A stretch of DNA of 64,000 nt, taken from NCBI RefSeq assembly GCF_001305595.1, contig NZ_CP012401.1, positions 496,001 to 560,000 of the forward strand. Direction: 5' to 3'. The stretch comes from Azospirillum thiophilum (GTDB lineage Bacteria > Pseudomonadota > Alphaproteobacteria > Azospirillales > Azospirillaceae). This document shows, in pieces, positions 49,752 to 56,905 of this stretch (the stretch's first letter is position 1; each line of letters begins with the position of its first letter). Made by a program: the position numbers and the translations under genes. The notes below the pieces were generated by a model. That model was not told where the DNA came from and did not search any database. It worked only from the letters and a program-made list of their open reading frames with translations.

Positions 49752-51319
49752 GCCGCCCGTGCCTCGACCGTAGGCGCGGCGTCCCGTTCCGCCCTCCACG
49801 CCCAGGGCAGCAGGCGGTCGAGGTCGTTCACTTTCACCGCCCCCGACACGATGCGCTCCAGCACGTCGGCCATGTAGGAGAACGGGTCGATGTCGTTCAG
49901 CTTGGCCGAGTTGAGCAGCGAGGCGAGGATCGCCCAGTCCTGGCCACCCGCTGGCGAGCCGGCGAACAAAGCGTTCTTACGGCCCAAACCGATCGGGCGC
50001 ATGCTTCGCTCCACCGCGTTCGTATCCACGTCGATGCGGCCATCGTCGAGGAAGGCGATCAGCCCGTCCCAGTGGCCCAACGTGTAGGCGATCGCCTTGG
50101 CCAGGCTCGACTGGCCGGAGATTTCGCTCCGCACTTCCATCAGTCGGGCCTTCAGCGCCGCCATGATCGGCCGGGCTTCGGCCTGCCGGACCCGCAGGCG
50201 GGTGTCCGCCGTGGTGCCGCGGATGCGCTCCTCAATGGCGTACACCGTGCCAATGCGCGTGATCACGTCGCGCGCCACCTCGGACTTGGTAGTTTTGAAC
50301 ACCGCCACGAACTTGCGACGCGCGTGCGCCAGGCAGAAGACGAGGCGGATACCAGTTCGCTTGCGGCGGCGGACCAGCGCCTTGTAGGCGGCGTAGCCGT
50401 CGACCTGCAGAATGCCATCGAAGCCCGCCAACTGCTCCTGGACAGCAGCCGTATCCCGCCCCTCGGCGTAGACGTAGCCGACCGCCGGCATGGCGGGGCC
50501 TTGCCAGGGACGGTCGTCCACCGCCTGGGCCCACAACTGGCAGACCTTGGTCCGCCCGCGTCCCGGATCGAGCCGGGGCAACGGCGTCTCGTCGCAGTAC
50601 ACCCGCTGCTGAGAGCGGATGTAGAGCAGCAGCCGATCATACAGCGGCCTCAGCCACCAGGCGGCCCGGCGAACCCAGAACACAAGCGTGCTCCGGTCCA
50701 GCACGATGCCCTGGCCGGCAAACATCTGGGCCTGCCGATACAGCGGCAGATGCCAGGCGAACTTCGCCACCACGACGTGGGCGACCAGCGCGGTGGAGGC
50801 CATGCCGCCGTCCACCACCCGCGGCTTGGCGGTGGCCTGGACCAGGGCGCCGGCGCAGCCCCGGCAGGCGTACTTCGGCCGGATGGTGCGCAGCACGCGC
50901 ACGATGGCCGGGATCACATCCAGCGCTTCGGCGACGTCCTCACCGATCCGGTGCATCGCCCCGGCGCAGCACGGGCACGCGGTGCTTTCCGGCTCGATGG
51001 TCGTCTCCAGGCGCGGCAGATGCCGGGGCAGCGCCCCGACGTTACGGTTCGCTGGACGGCGCGCGGGCCGCTTGGGCCTACCGGCAGTCCGATCGGCGTT
51101 GTCGTTGGCGGCCGGAGCCGCTTCAACGGCAAGGTCGCCGAGGTCGAGGACGCCCTGTTCGGGGTCGATCACCGACGCCTTTTCCGATTTCGCCCCGAAG
51201 ATCAGCGCCGTCAGTGTCTCCACCCGCGCCTGCAACGCCGCGTTCCGGGCCACCAGATCGCCGATGATCCGGGCCAGTTCGGCGGGGTCTGTGGGGAGCG
51301 GGTCGGGAGGCTGGACCAT
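49748..51319 (-). CDS. tnpC: IS66 transposase TnpC (IS66-A)
   Basis: A 523-residue full-length IS66 transposase: coiled N-terminus (ALQARVETLTALIFGAKSEK), zinc-ribbon CPCCAG...YACRGCAGAL, then the DDE catalytic domain (VYCDETPLP; LQVDGYAAYKALVRRRKRTG; a C-terminal NAVERSMRPIGLGRKNALFA block) and a final LLPWAWRAERDAAP. It appears intact. Together with tnpB and a restored tnpA it would form a functional set. Confidence 0.95.
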   Translation of the reverse strand: MVQPPDPLPTDPAELARIIGDLVARNAALQARVETLTALIFGAKSEKASVIDPEQGVLDLGDLAVEAAPAANDNADRTAGRPKRPARRPANRNVGALPRHLPRLETTIEPESTACPCCAGAMHRIGEDVAEALDVIPAIVRVLRTIRPKYACRGCAGALVQATAKPRVVDGGMASTALVAHVVVAKFAWHLPLYRQAQMFAGQGIVLDRSTLVFWVRRAAWWLRPLYDRLLLYIRSQQRVYCDETPLPRLDPGRGRTKVCQLWAQAVDDRPWQGPAMPAVGYVYAEGRDTAAVQEQLAGFDGILQVDGYAAYKALVRRRKRTGIRLVFCLAHARRKFVAVFKTTKSEVARDVITRIGTVYAIEERIRGTTADTRLRVRQAEARPIMAALKARLMEVRSEISGQSSLAKAIAYTLGHWDGLIAFLDDGRIDVDTNAVERSMRPIGLGRKNALFAGSPAGGQDWAILASLLNSAKLNDIDPFSYMADVLERIVSGAVKVNDLDRLLPWAWRAERDAAPTVEARAA

Positions 51320-51370
51320 GCCCTGGAGTATACCGCAGAGATGCGTCAGAACCCAGGCGTTTCAATGCTT

Positions 51371-51724
51371 TCAACCCATCCAACGGGGCGTTTTGATCGC
51401 CGGCGGCGAGGCCGTGCGCCACTCCAATCCATCGAGCAGCAGCGCAAACTGAACCGCGCTCAGACGGACCGTGCCGTCCCGGATCGGCGGCCAGGAAAAT
51501 CCTCCGTCCTCCAGCCACTTTGTTGCGAGGATCACCCCGGTGCCGTCCCAGACCAGGAGCTTGAGCCGATCCTTGCGCTTGGAGCGGAAGACGAAGACGT
51601 CGCCGCAGTAGGGATCGGCCTTCAGCGCCTCGGCCACCAGGGCGACCAGGCCGTGAACGCCCTTGCGGAAATCGACCGGCTGCGTCGCCACCACGACCTT
51701 GAGGTCGGGGCGCAGAGGGATCAT
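51371..51724 (-). CDS. tnpB: IS66 accessory protein TnpB (IS66-A)
   Basis: The 117-residue IS66 Orf2 protein: VVVATQPVDFRKGVHGLVAL, CGDVFVFRSKRKDRLKLLVW and EDGGFSWPPI are characteristic. Its ATG overlaps the tnpA stop as ATGA. TnpB is required for transposition in IS66 elements by an unknown mechanism. Confidence 0.93.
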   Translation of the reverse strand: MIPLRPDLKVVVATQPVDFRKGVHGLVALVAEALKADPYCGDVFVFRSKRKDRLKLLVWDGTGVILATKWLEDGGFSWPPIRDGTVRLSAVQFALLLDGLEWRTASPPAIKTPRWMG

Positions 51725-51937
51725 CCCCGCCCCCAGGCCGCCGCGACAACCGCCGCCGCAAGGCCGGGATCAACCGCGCCGTGGAACACCAGCCGTCCGC
51801 TTCGCACGTCCATCTCGATCCGGCCCGGCGCCGTCTCCCGGGCCGACGGAGATCGATGTTCTGGAGGAGCGGGCGTGGGTTCCTCGGCCACCGTGACGGG
51901 GACGAACAGCGGCGTCTCCACCGGAGCCGCGTCCGGG
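51721..51937 (-). pseudogene. tnpA: 3' part of IS66-A tnpA
   Basis: The C-terminal part of the IS66 TnpA, separated from its 5' part (54297-54534) by the IS21 insertion. It contains DAAPVETPLFVPVTVAEEP and a conserved ending (RIEMDVRSGRLVFHGAVDPG, then AAAWGRG). Joining the pieces with one CCGGG copy gives an uninterrupted frame of 149 residues. Confidence 0.88.
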
Positions 51938-52001
51938 TGTAAAGGCCGGATGAAGTTTCCCCAGATCGGGCGGGTGAAAAATCCCCAGATGGTTGGTGTG
52001 G

Positions 52002-52877
52002 TCAAGTGTTGCTGTCTTGGTTGGCCTCCCTGTCTTTTGGTGGGCGCCCACGGCGTCGTGCCGCCGGTGGTGCTGACGGGCTGATCGGACGTGCGCGGGT
52101 GTTTTCCGGCATCAGCTCGGCATGGCGGCGCAGGCGGTAGCTGGCGCCCTCGATCTGGACGACGACGGCGTGGTGAAGCAAGCGGTCGAGCAGGGCAGAG
52201 GCGACGACGGTGCCGCCGAACACGTCGCCCCATTCGGAAAAGCCGCGGTTGGAGGTCAGGATCATGGCGCCGCGCTCGTAGCGGGCGTTGACGAGCTGGA
52301 AGAACAGGTTTCCGCCGCCGGGAATGACGGGCAGGTAACCGATCTCATCGACGATGAGCAACTGCGGCCGGCACAGGAAGCGCAGGCGTTCGCGCAAACT
52401 GCCCTCCCGCTCGGCCTTGGCCAGCGAACTGACGATGTCGGCCAGGGTGGAGAAGTAGACGGAGCGGCCGGTCTTCACGGCCTCGACGCCGAGCGCGAGG
52501 GCCAGATGGGTCTTGCCGCATCCGGGCTGGCCGAGAAAATGAAGCACCTCGTGGCGGTCGACGAAGTCGAGTTCCGCCAAGGCCATGATGCGGTCGCGGT
52601 CGAGCGAGGGCTGAAAGGAGAAGTCGAAGCCGGTCAGTGTCTTGACGGTGAGCAGGCGGCCCATCTTCAGGGCGGCCTTGACGCGGCGTCCCTCGCGCAG
52701 GGTCAGTTCCTCGCCGAGCAGGGCGTCGATGGCCTCCAGGGCGGAGATCTCGCCGCGCTCGATGCGGCGCAAGATGTGTTCCAGTGCCTCCAGGGCGCGC
52801 GGCATCTTCAGCCCGACCAGGTAGCGGCGGATGCGGTCCAGGCTGGCCGGGCCGCTGTCCAGTGAGGCGGCGCTCAT
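52002..52877 (-). CDS. istB: IS21 helper ATPase IstB
   Basis: A 291-residue DnaC-like AAA+ ATPase that assists the IstA transposase. Walker A is GQPGCGKTHLALALGVEA, Walker B LLIVDEIGYLPVIPGG, sensor ILTSNRGFSEWG. Its ATG overlaps the istA stop (ATGA), the usual translational coupling. The C-terminal tail past residue 255 is basic and low complexity. It looks intact. Confidence 0.95.
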   Translation of the reverse strand: MSAASLDSGPASLDRIRRYLVGLKMPRALEALEHILRRIERGEISALEAIDALLGEELTLREGRRVKAALKMGRLLTVKTLTGFDFSFQPSLDRDRIMALAELDFVDRHEVLHFLGQPGCGKTHLALALGVEAVKTGRSVYFSTLADIVSSLAKAEREGSLRERLRFLCRPQLLIVDEIGYLPVIPGGGNLFFQLVNARYERGAMILTSNRGFSEWGDVFGGTVVASALLDRLLHHAVVVQIEGASYRLRRHAELMPENTRARPISPSAPPAARRRGRPPKDREANQDSNT

Positions 52878-54184
52878 CGGACGGCTTCCGGCTGGCCGGC
52901 GAGGCGGCGGCCGATGGCGTCGTAGATCGCCAGCGAGCGGGGCGTCACCGTGTCGCCCTGGGGCTGGGAGGCTTGGGAGGCGACATCCCTGGGGGTCTGG
53001 CTGTTGGGCGGTGGGGGCTGGGTTCGGTGGCCGGTGGCGATGCGCCGTTGGCCGCGTCCTTCCAGCACGGGGTGAGAGGCGACGGGAGCGCCGTCCTCCA
53101 GGATGGTGACGGTCTCCGCCGTGAGTTGCACCTCCACGGCGCGCCGGCGGGTGCTGTCCGGCACGGAATAGAGGTTGCCGGCGACCGACACCATGCCGTC
53201 GCGGGTGACGCGGCGCTCCAGGGCCAGCACGCTGTTGAAGGGGCCGGCCGGCAACGGCTTGAGGTGGGGCCGCTCCTCGGCGAAATGCTCCGCGACGACG
53301 CGCTGGGTGGTGGCGTGCCGGCGACGGTTGGCGATCTGGTCCAGCCACTGGGTGAACTGGGCGTTGAGATCCTCGAGGTTGCGGAAGCTGCGGGCCAGGA
53401 AGAAGTCCTCGCGAACATAGCGGAAAGGCCGTTCGACCTTTCCCTTGGTTTCGGGCCGGTAGGGTCGGCACGCCTTGGGCAGGAAGCCGTAATGGGCGGC
53501 GAGGTCGAGGAGCTTGGCGTTGTAGGCGATGCCGCGGCCGGGCTGGTCGGGGTCCTCGACCTCGCCGAGCACGGCGGTTTTCATGCGGTCGTAGAGGATT
53601 TGCTCGGGCGCCCCGCCGAAGCTCTCGAAGGCGGCGATGTGGCAGCGGAGCACGGTGGGCAGATCCTGGCGGGCGACGAAGCGCGCCCACATCATGCGGC
53701 TGTGGCCGAGCACCATCGAGAACAGCCAGACGATCCGCTCCGCCTCGGGCTCGTCGGTGAAGGTCGTCTTGAAGAAGGCGAAGTCGACTTGGCCCTGCTT
53801 GCCGGGCGGCGTCTCAAACCGGCGCTCGAAAGATGGGACGGGTGCGGGGCGGACGGTGCGCACGAACGCCTTCAGCATCGTGTAGCCGCCTTGGTAGCCA
53901 CGCTCGCGGATGTCGCGCAGCAGGCGCCGGGCGCTGAGTTCCGGGAACGCCTGCAGGCGTTCGCGCAGATAGGAGGGCCCGACCAGCGTCGGCCGCGGGG
54001 GCCGTGGCGTGTAGGCCGGCGGCTCCAGCCCCTGGGCGATGTATTTGCGGATGGTTTTCCGGTCCAGACCGGTGCGGCGGGCGATCGCCGACACCGTCAG
54101 CCCTTCGCGTGCGAGATCGAGAATCATGACGAGTTCCCCAAGTCTGACCACCGGCGCCCTCCCTCCATCGATGGAGGGGATCAT
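52874..54184 (-). CDS. istA: IS21 transposase IstA
   Basis: A 436-residue transposase starting at ATG 54184 (a start further upstream is possible). N-terminal HTH (LAREGLTVSAIARRTGLDRK), an rve-type DDE core with QGQVDFAFFKTTF, ILYDRMKTAVLGE and RPYRPETKGKVERPFRYVRE, and a beta-rich C-terminal domain ending in the long Pro/Gln linker and LAIYDAIGRRLAG. It appears intact and is coupled to istB. Confidence 0.95.
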   Translation of the reverse strand: MIPSIDGGRAPVVRLGELVMILDLAREGLTVSAIARRTGLDRKTIRKYIAQGLEPPAYTPRPPRPTLVGPSYLRERLQAFPELSARRLLRDIRERGYQGGYTMLKAFVRTVRPAPVPSFERRFETPPGKQGQVDFAFFKTTFTDEPEAERIVWLFSMVLGHSRMMWARFVARQDLPTVLRCHIAAFESFGGAPEQILYDRMKTAVLGEVEDPDQPGRGIAYNAKLLDLAAHYGFLPKACRPYRPETKGKVERPFRYVREDFFLARSFRNLEDLNAQFTQWLDQIANRRRHATTQRVVAEHFAEERPHLKPLPAGPFNSVLALERRVTRDGMVSVAGNLYSVPDSTRRRAVEVQLTAETVTILEDGAPVASHPVLEGRGQRRIATGHRTQPPPPNSQTPRDVASQASQPQGDTVTPRSLAIYDAIGRRLAGQPEAVR

Positions 54185-54296
54185 GGCAAACGGCGGGCGC
54201 ACGGCTCCGGGGCGATCGCCCCGGAGCCGGGCTGTTGCATCAAACTGGGGAAATTTCACCCGCCCCCTTCTGGGGAGTATTCACCCGGCACTGACA

Positions 54297-54534
54297 CCGG
54301 GACGACGCCCGCCTCCCGACGCCACACCGTGAGCAGGCCGCGGTTCACCCCGTTGCGCCGCGCCACCTCGGAGATGTTGGCGCCCGGCACGGCGCTCTCC
54401 GCCACGATGCGCGCCTTCTCCTCCGCCCTATACGAGCGCCGCTGACGCCGCCCCGTGATCACCTCAATCCGCCGATACGGCCTGCCTTCATCCATGGCTT
54501 CAAGTCTGGGATGAAGCCTGACGCCTTCTCCCAT
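54297..54534 (-). pseudogene. tnpA: 5' part of IS66-A tnpA
   Basis: The N-terminal HTH part of IS66 TnpA from the ATG at 54534: RRSYRAEEKARIVAESAVPG and ISEVARRNGVNRGLLTVWRR are the typical Tnp_1 HTH. The reading is cut at 54297 by IS21; the rest is at 51721-51937. Confidence 0.88.
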
Positions 54535-54618
54535 CGTGCCCTCCGTCTCCCGTGAACCCGCGCGCAATCTCGGTCACGGAAACCGTTTCGGGAAGAAGGG
54601 TGCGCTCGTAGCGCTTAC

Positions 54619-55720
54619 CTTCGATCGCGTAGAGCCGGGCGATGCGGCGCAGCGCCTCGGCGGCGATCGGCGAGCCGTTTTCGGCCAAGTCGTAGAAACG
54701 TCGACGCGCATGGCTCCAGCACGCCGCCAGCACGACCCGGTTGCCGGCAGCCAGCCGTTCGAACCCGGCATAACCGTCCACCTGCAGCACACCGCAGAAC
54801 TCCCGCAGGTGGGCGGCTGGGCGTTCGCCTTTGCGATCGCTGGTGTAGGCGTAAATCACCGCCGGCGGGTCCAGCCCCTGCCAGGGCCGATCATCGCGGG
54901 CATAGGCCCAAAGCCGTCCGGTCTTCACCCGGCCGGTTCCCGGCGCCAGCGTCGGCATCGGCGTGTCGTCGGCGAACAGCTTGGCCGAGGCGAACAGGGC
55001 CTTGGCCAACTCCTCATGCAGCGCCTCCAGCCACCAACACGCCTGTCCCGCCCAGCCCGCCAGAACCGAGCGGTCGACGGGAAAGCCGTTGCGGGCCAGG
55101 ATCTGCGCCTGGCGGTAGAAGGGCAGATGATCGCAGTAGCGACTGGTGATGACGTGCGCCAGCATCGCCGGCGTCGCCATGCCCTTGGCGATCGGCTTCT
55201 CCGGGGCCGGCGCCTGATGCAGCGTGCCGCAGCCGCGGCAGGCGTATTTGGGCCGGCGGATGCGCAGCACCCGCACCTGGGCCGGCACGTAGTCGATCAT
55301 CCGGGCCACCGTCTCGCCGGCCTCATGCAAAGCCCCGCCGCAGCAGGGGCAAACCCCGGCGCCGGACTCCAGCCCAGGCGGCTCGAGTGTGAGATCGTGA
55401 TGCGGCAGATCATCGGGCAAGTCGCGGCCACGGCTGGGTGGTTCCGCAGGGGCTGACGGTTCCAGTTCAGGGGCTGCGAGTTTGGCCTCGACCCGGGCGA
55501 TGTCCGCCTCCAGCTCCTCCAACCCGAGATCGAGCTGATCGGGATCGAGCCGTTCGGAGCGGCGCCCGAAGACGGTGCGCTGCATCTGTCGGAGCTGCTG
55601 ACGCAGAGCCTCCAGCTCCGCCAGATCGGCTTTCTGGCGCTCAACGACCTCGGCCAAATCGCGCACCATCTGCTGCAGCAGGGCTGGATCAGCGGGCAGG
55701 TTGTCGAGGTCGAAGCGCAT
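54619..55720 (-). pseudogene. tnpC: 5' part of IS66-B transposase gene tnpC
   Basis: The N-terminal two thirds of the IS66-B TnpC: coiled N-terminus (VERQKADLAELEALRQQLRQ), zinc ribbon CPCCGG...YACRGCGTLH, and catalytic region with KLFADDTPMPTL and LQVDGYAGFERLAAG. The conserved reading stops at RLYAIE, where IS66-A is inserted; the C-terminal part is 5.5 kb away at 48677-49136. Confidence 0.9.
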
Positions 55721-55789
55721 GGCCGATTGTACCTTGGATCACGGCCCCAAGCCAGCCAAGCCTGTGGTTTTCCTCACCTTTTCTCCCAT

Positions 55790-56146
55790 TCATCCCGCTG
55801 CAGTCGGCCGCGACACCGGCACGGTGTGACGCCAGTCCAGCCCCTCCAGAAGCAGGGACAGTTCCACCGGCGTCAGTACCACTGTGCCGCCCGGCGTCCG
55901 CGTCGTTGGCCAAACGAAACGGCCACGTTCCAGCCTCTTGGCGAACAGGCACATGCCGTTCTGATCGGCGTAGAGAATTTTCACGCGTCCAGCACCTTTC
56001 CCTCGGAAGATGTAGAGGTGGCCGCAGAACGGATCCTTGCCCAGCGCCTGCTGCACCAGCAGGGCCAGTCCGTCGAAGCCGCGGCGCATGTCGCAGGGCT
56101 CCAGCGCCAGGTAAATGCGTACACCGGCCGGGATCGACAGCATCAT
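55790..56146 (-). CDS. tnpB: IS66 accessory protein TnpB (IS66-B)
   Basis: A 118-residue TnpB: IYLALEPCDMRRGFDGLALL, CGHLYIFRGKGAGRVKILYA, RGRFVWPTT and a final LLLEGLDWRHTVPV. Its ATG overlaps the tnpA stop by 4 bases. Distinct in sequence from the TnpB of IS66-A, so the two IS66 elements belong to different subgroups. Confidence 0.93.
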   Translation of the reverse strand: MMLSIPAGVRIYLALEPCDMRRGFDGLALLVQQALGKDPFCGHLYIFRGKGAGRVKILYADQNGMCLFAKRLERGRFVWPTTRTPGGTVVLTPVELSLLLEGLDWRHTVPVSRPTAAG

Positions 56147-56718
56147 GACCGCTCCAGCACGCTGATCACCCGGCGCAGTGCTTCGGCATCGACATCCCGA
56201 CCGACCCGCAGCCGCCGTCCGCCGGCCAACTCGATTTCGATCATGCTGGCACCGCATGGAGTTGGCGGCGTGAGGGGAAGAGCGGACGTGGTGTCTGCCA
56301 CCTCCACCGGCGCGAAGATGGGCGGCGGCTCGGCCGGAGTGAGCATCTGGCGGCGCCAGCGGAACAGCAGGCTGGGATCGACCCCGCGCCGCCGGGCGAC
56401 CAGCGACACGCTCACGCCGGGCTCGCAGGTTTCCGCCACCAGCTGCTCTTTCTCCGCCTGCGACCAATACCGCCGGCGGGGTGCCGCCTCGACGATCTCC
56501 ATCACCAAGGGAGCGCTCGCCGTCATAGGGACAGCACCAGGACTATCCCTATGACAGCGAGCGCTCACCCCCTTCGCAGCGGCAAAGCGGCGCGACCACC
56601 GTCCCAGAGCCCAGCGTCCAATTCCATGGGCTTCAGCATAGGCTTTCAGCGTCAGCCCGCTGCCCTTCCAGGCCTCGACATGACCGCGCCAATAGCTCTC
56701 CAGATCCTGACCCGACAT
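56143..56718 (-). CDS. tnpA: IS66 protein TnpA (IS66-B)
   Basis: A 191-residue TnpA with an extended N-terminus (YWRGHVEAWKGSGLTLKAYA) before the usual HTH (RRYWSQAEKEQLVAETCEPG, then VSLVARRRGVDPSLLFRWRR) and a C-terminal RVGRDVDAEALRRVISVLER. The extended form occurs in some IS66 subgroups. It is first gene of the element and begins 80 bases inside its right end. Confidence 0.9.
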   Translation of the reverse strand: MSGQDLESYWRGHVEAWKGSGLTLKAYAEAHGIGRWALGRWSRRFAAAKGVSARCHRDSPGAVPMTASAPLVMEIVEAAPRRRYWSQAEKEQLVAETCEPGVSVSLVARRRGVDPSLLFRWRRQMLTPAEPPPIFAPVEVADTTSALPLTPPTPCGASMIEIELAGGRRLRVGRDVDAEALRRVISVLERS

Positions 56719-56838
56719 CCCCTTACCCCGCTGAGCTGCGATCAGCGGAATATTTCATGAACCACGATCACGTCGGATGTGTCGTCACGCAACGCTTACG
56801 ATGCTTCAGCGATCGCCAAGTGCGGGTTCAATCAAAGC

Positions 56839-56903
56839 GTAAGCGTTGGTATTCTCGGCTCTGAACAACTCCGGTATCCGATTTGTCGTCACGCAGCGCT
56901 TAC
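56839..56903. repeat. isolated pair of IS66-type ends
   Basis: A 65-bp stretch that begins GTAAGCGTTGG at 56839 and ends ...AGCGCTTAC at 56903, i.e. two IS66-like ends facing each other with nothing between. The right end repeats the IS66-B right end almost exactly (GTCGTCACGCAGCGCTTAC against GTCGTCACGCAACGCTTAC). The flanking 8-mers differ (ATCAAAGC, GATTACTC). Probably a relic of an earlier IS66 insertion or deletion. Confidence 0.5.
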
Positions 56904-56905
56904 GA

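Larger units (their letters stand above)
51938..54296. mobile_element. IS21 element inserted in IS66-A tnpA
   Basis: A 2359-bp IS21-family element with istA and istB. Both ends begin TGT and carry a multi-repeat inverted end: GCCGGATGAAG...CCCCAG...GGGCGGGTGAAA...CCCCAG on the left matches GCCGGGTGAAT...CCCCAG...GGGCGGGTGAAA...CCCCAG on the right (other strand). The perfect 5-bp target duplication CCGGG lies at 51933-51937 and 54297-54301. It looks complete. Confidence 0.92.
49137..54618. mobile_element. inner IS66 element (IS66-A), itself interrupted by IS21
   Basis: The ends read GTAAGCGGTGCGAGCGCACC (left) and, on the other strand, GTAAGCGCTACGAGCGCACC (right), nearly identical inverted repeats. 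The flanking 8-bp duplication is CTTCGATC (49129-49136 and 54619-54626). Gene order on the minus strand is tnpA (split by IS21), tnpB, tnpC, then a UPF0149 passenger gene. Removing IS21 gives an element of about 3.1 kb. Confidence 0.92.
48652..56799. mobile_element. outer IS66 element (IS66-B), interrupted
   Basis: An IS66-family element whose ends read GTAAGCGGGGCGTGATCGC (left) and, on the other strand, GTAAGCGTTGCGTGACGAC (right). It is flanked by the perfect 8-bp target duplication GATGCTTC (48644-48651 and 56800-56807). It carries tnpA, tnpB and tnpC on the minus strand. The inner IS66-A element (49137-54618) splits its tnpC. Without the insertion the element would be about 2.66 kb, normal for IS66. 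Confidence 0.9.
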
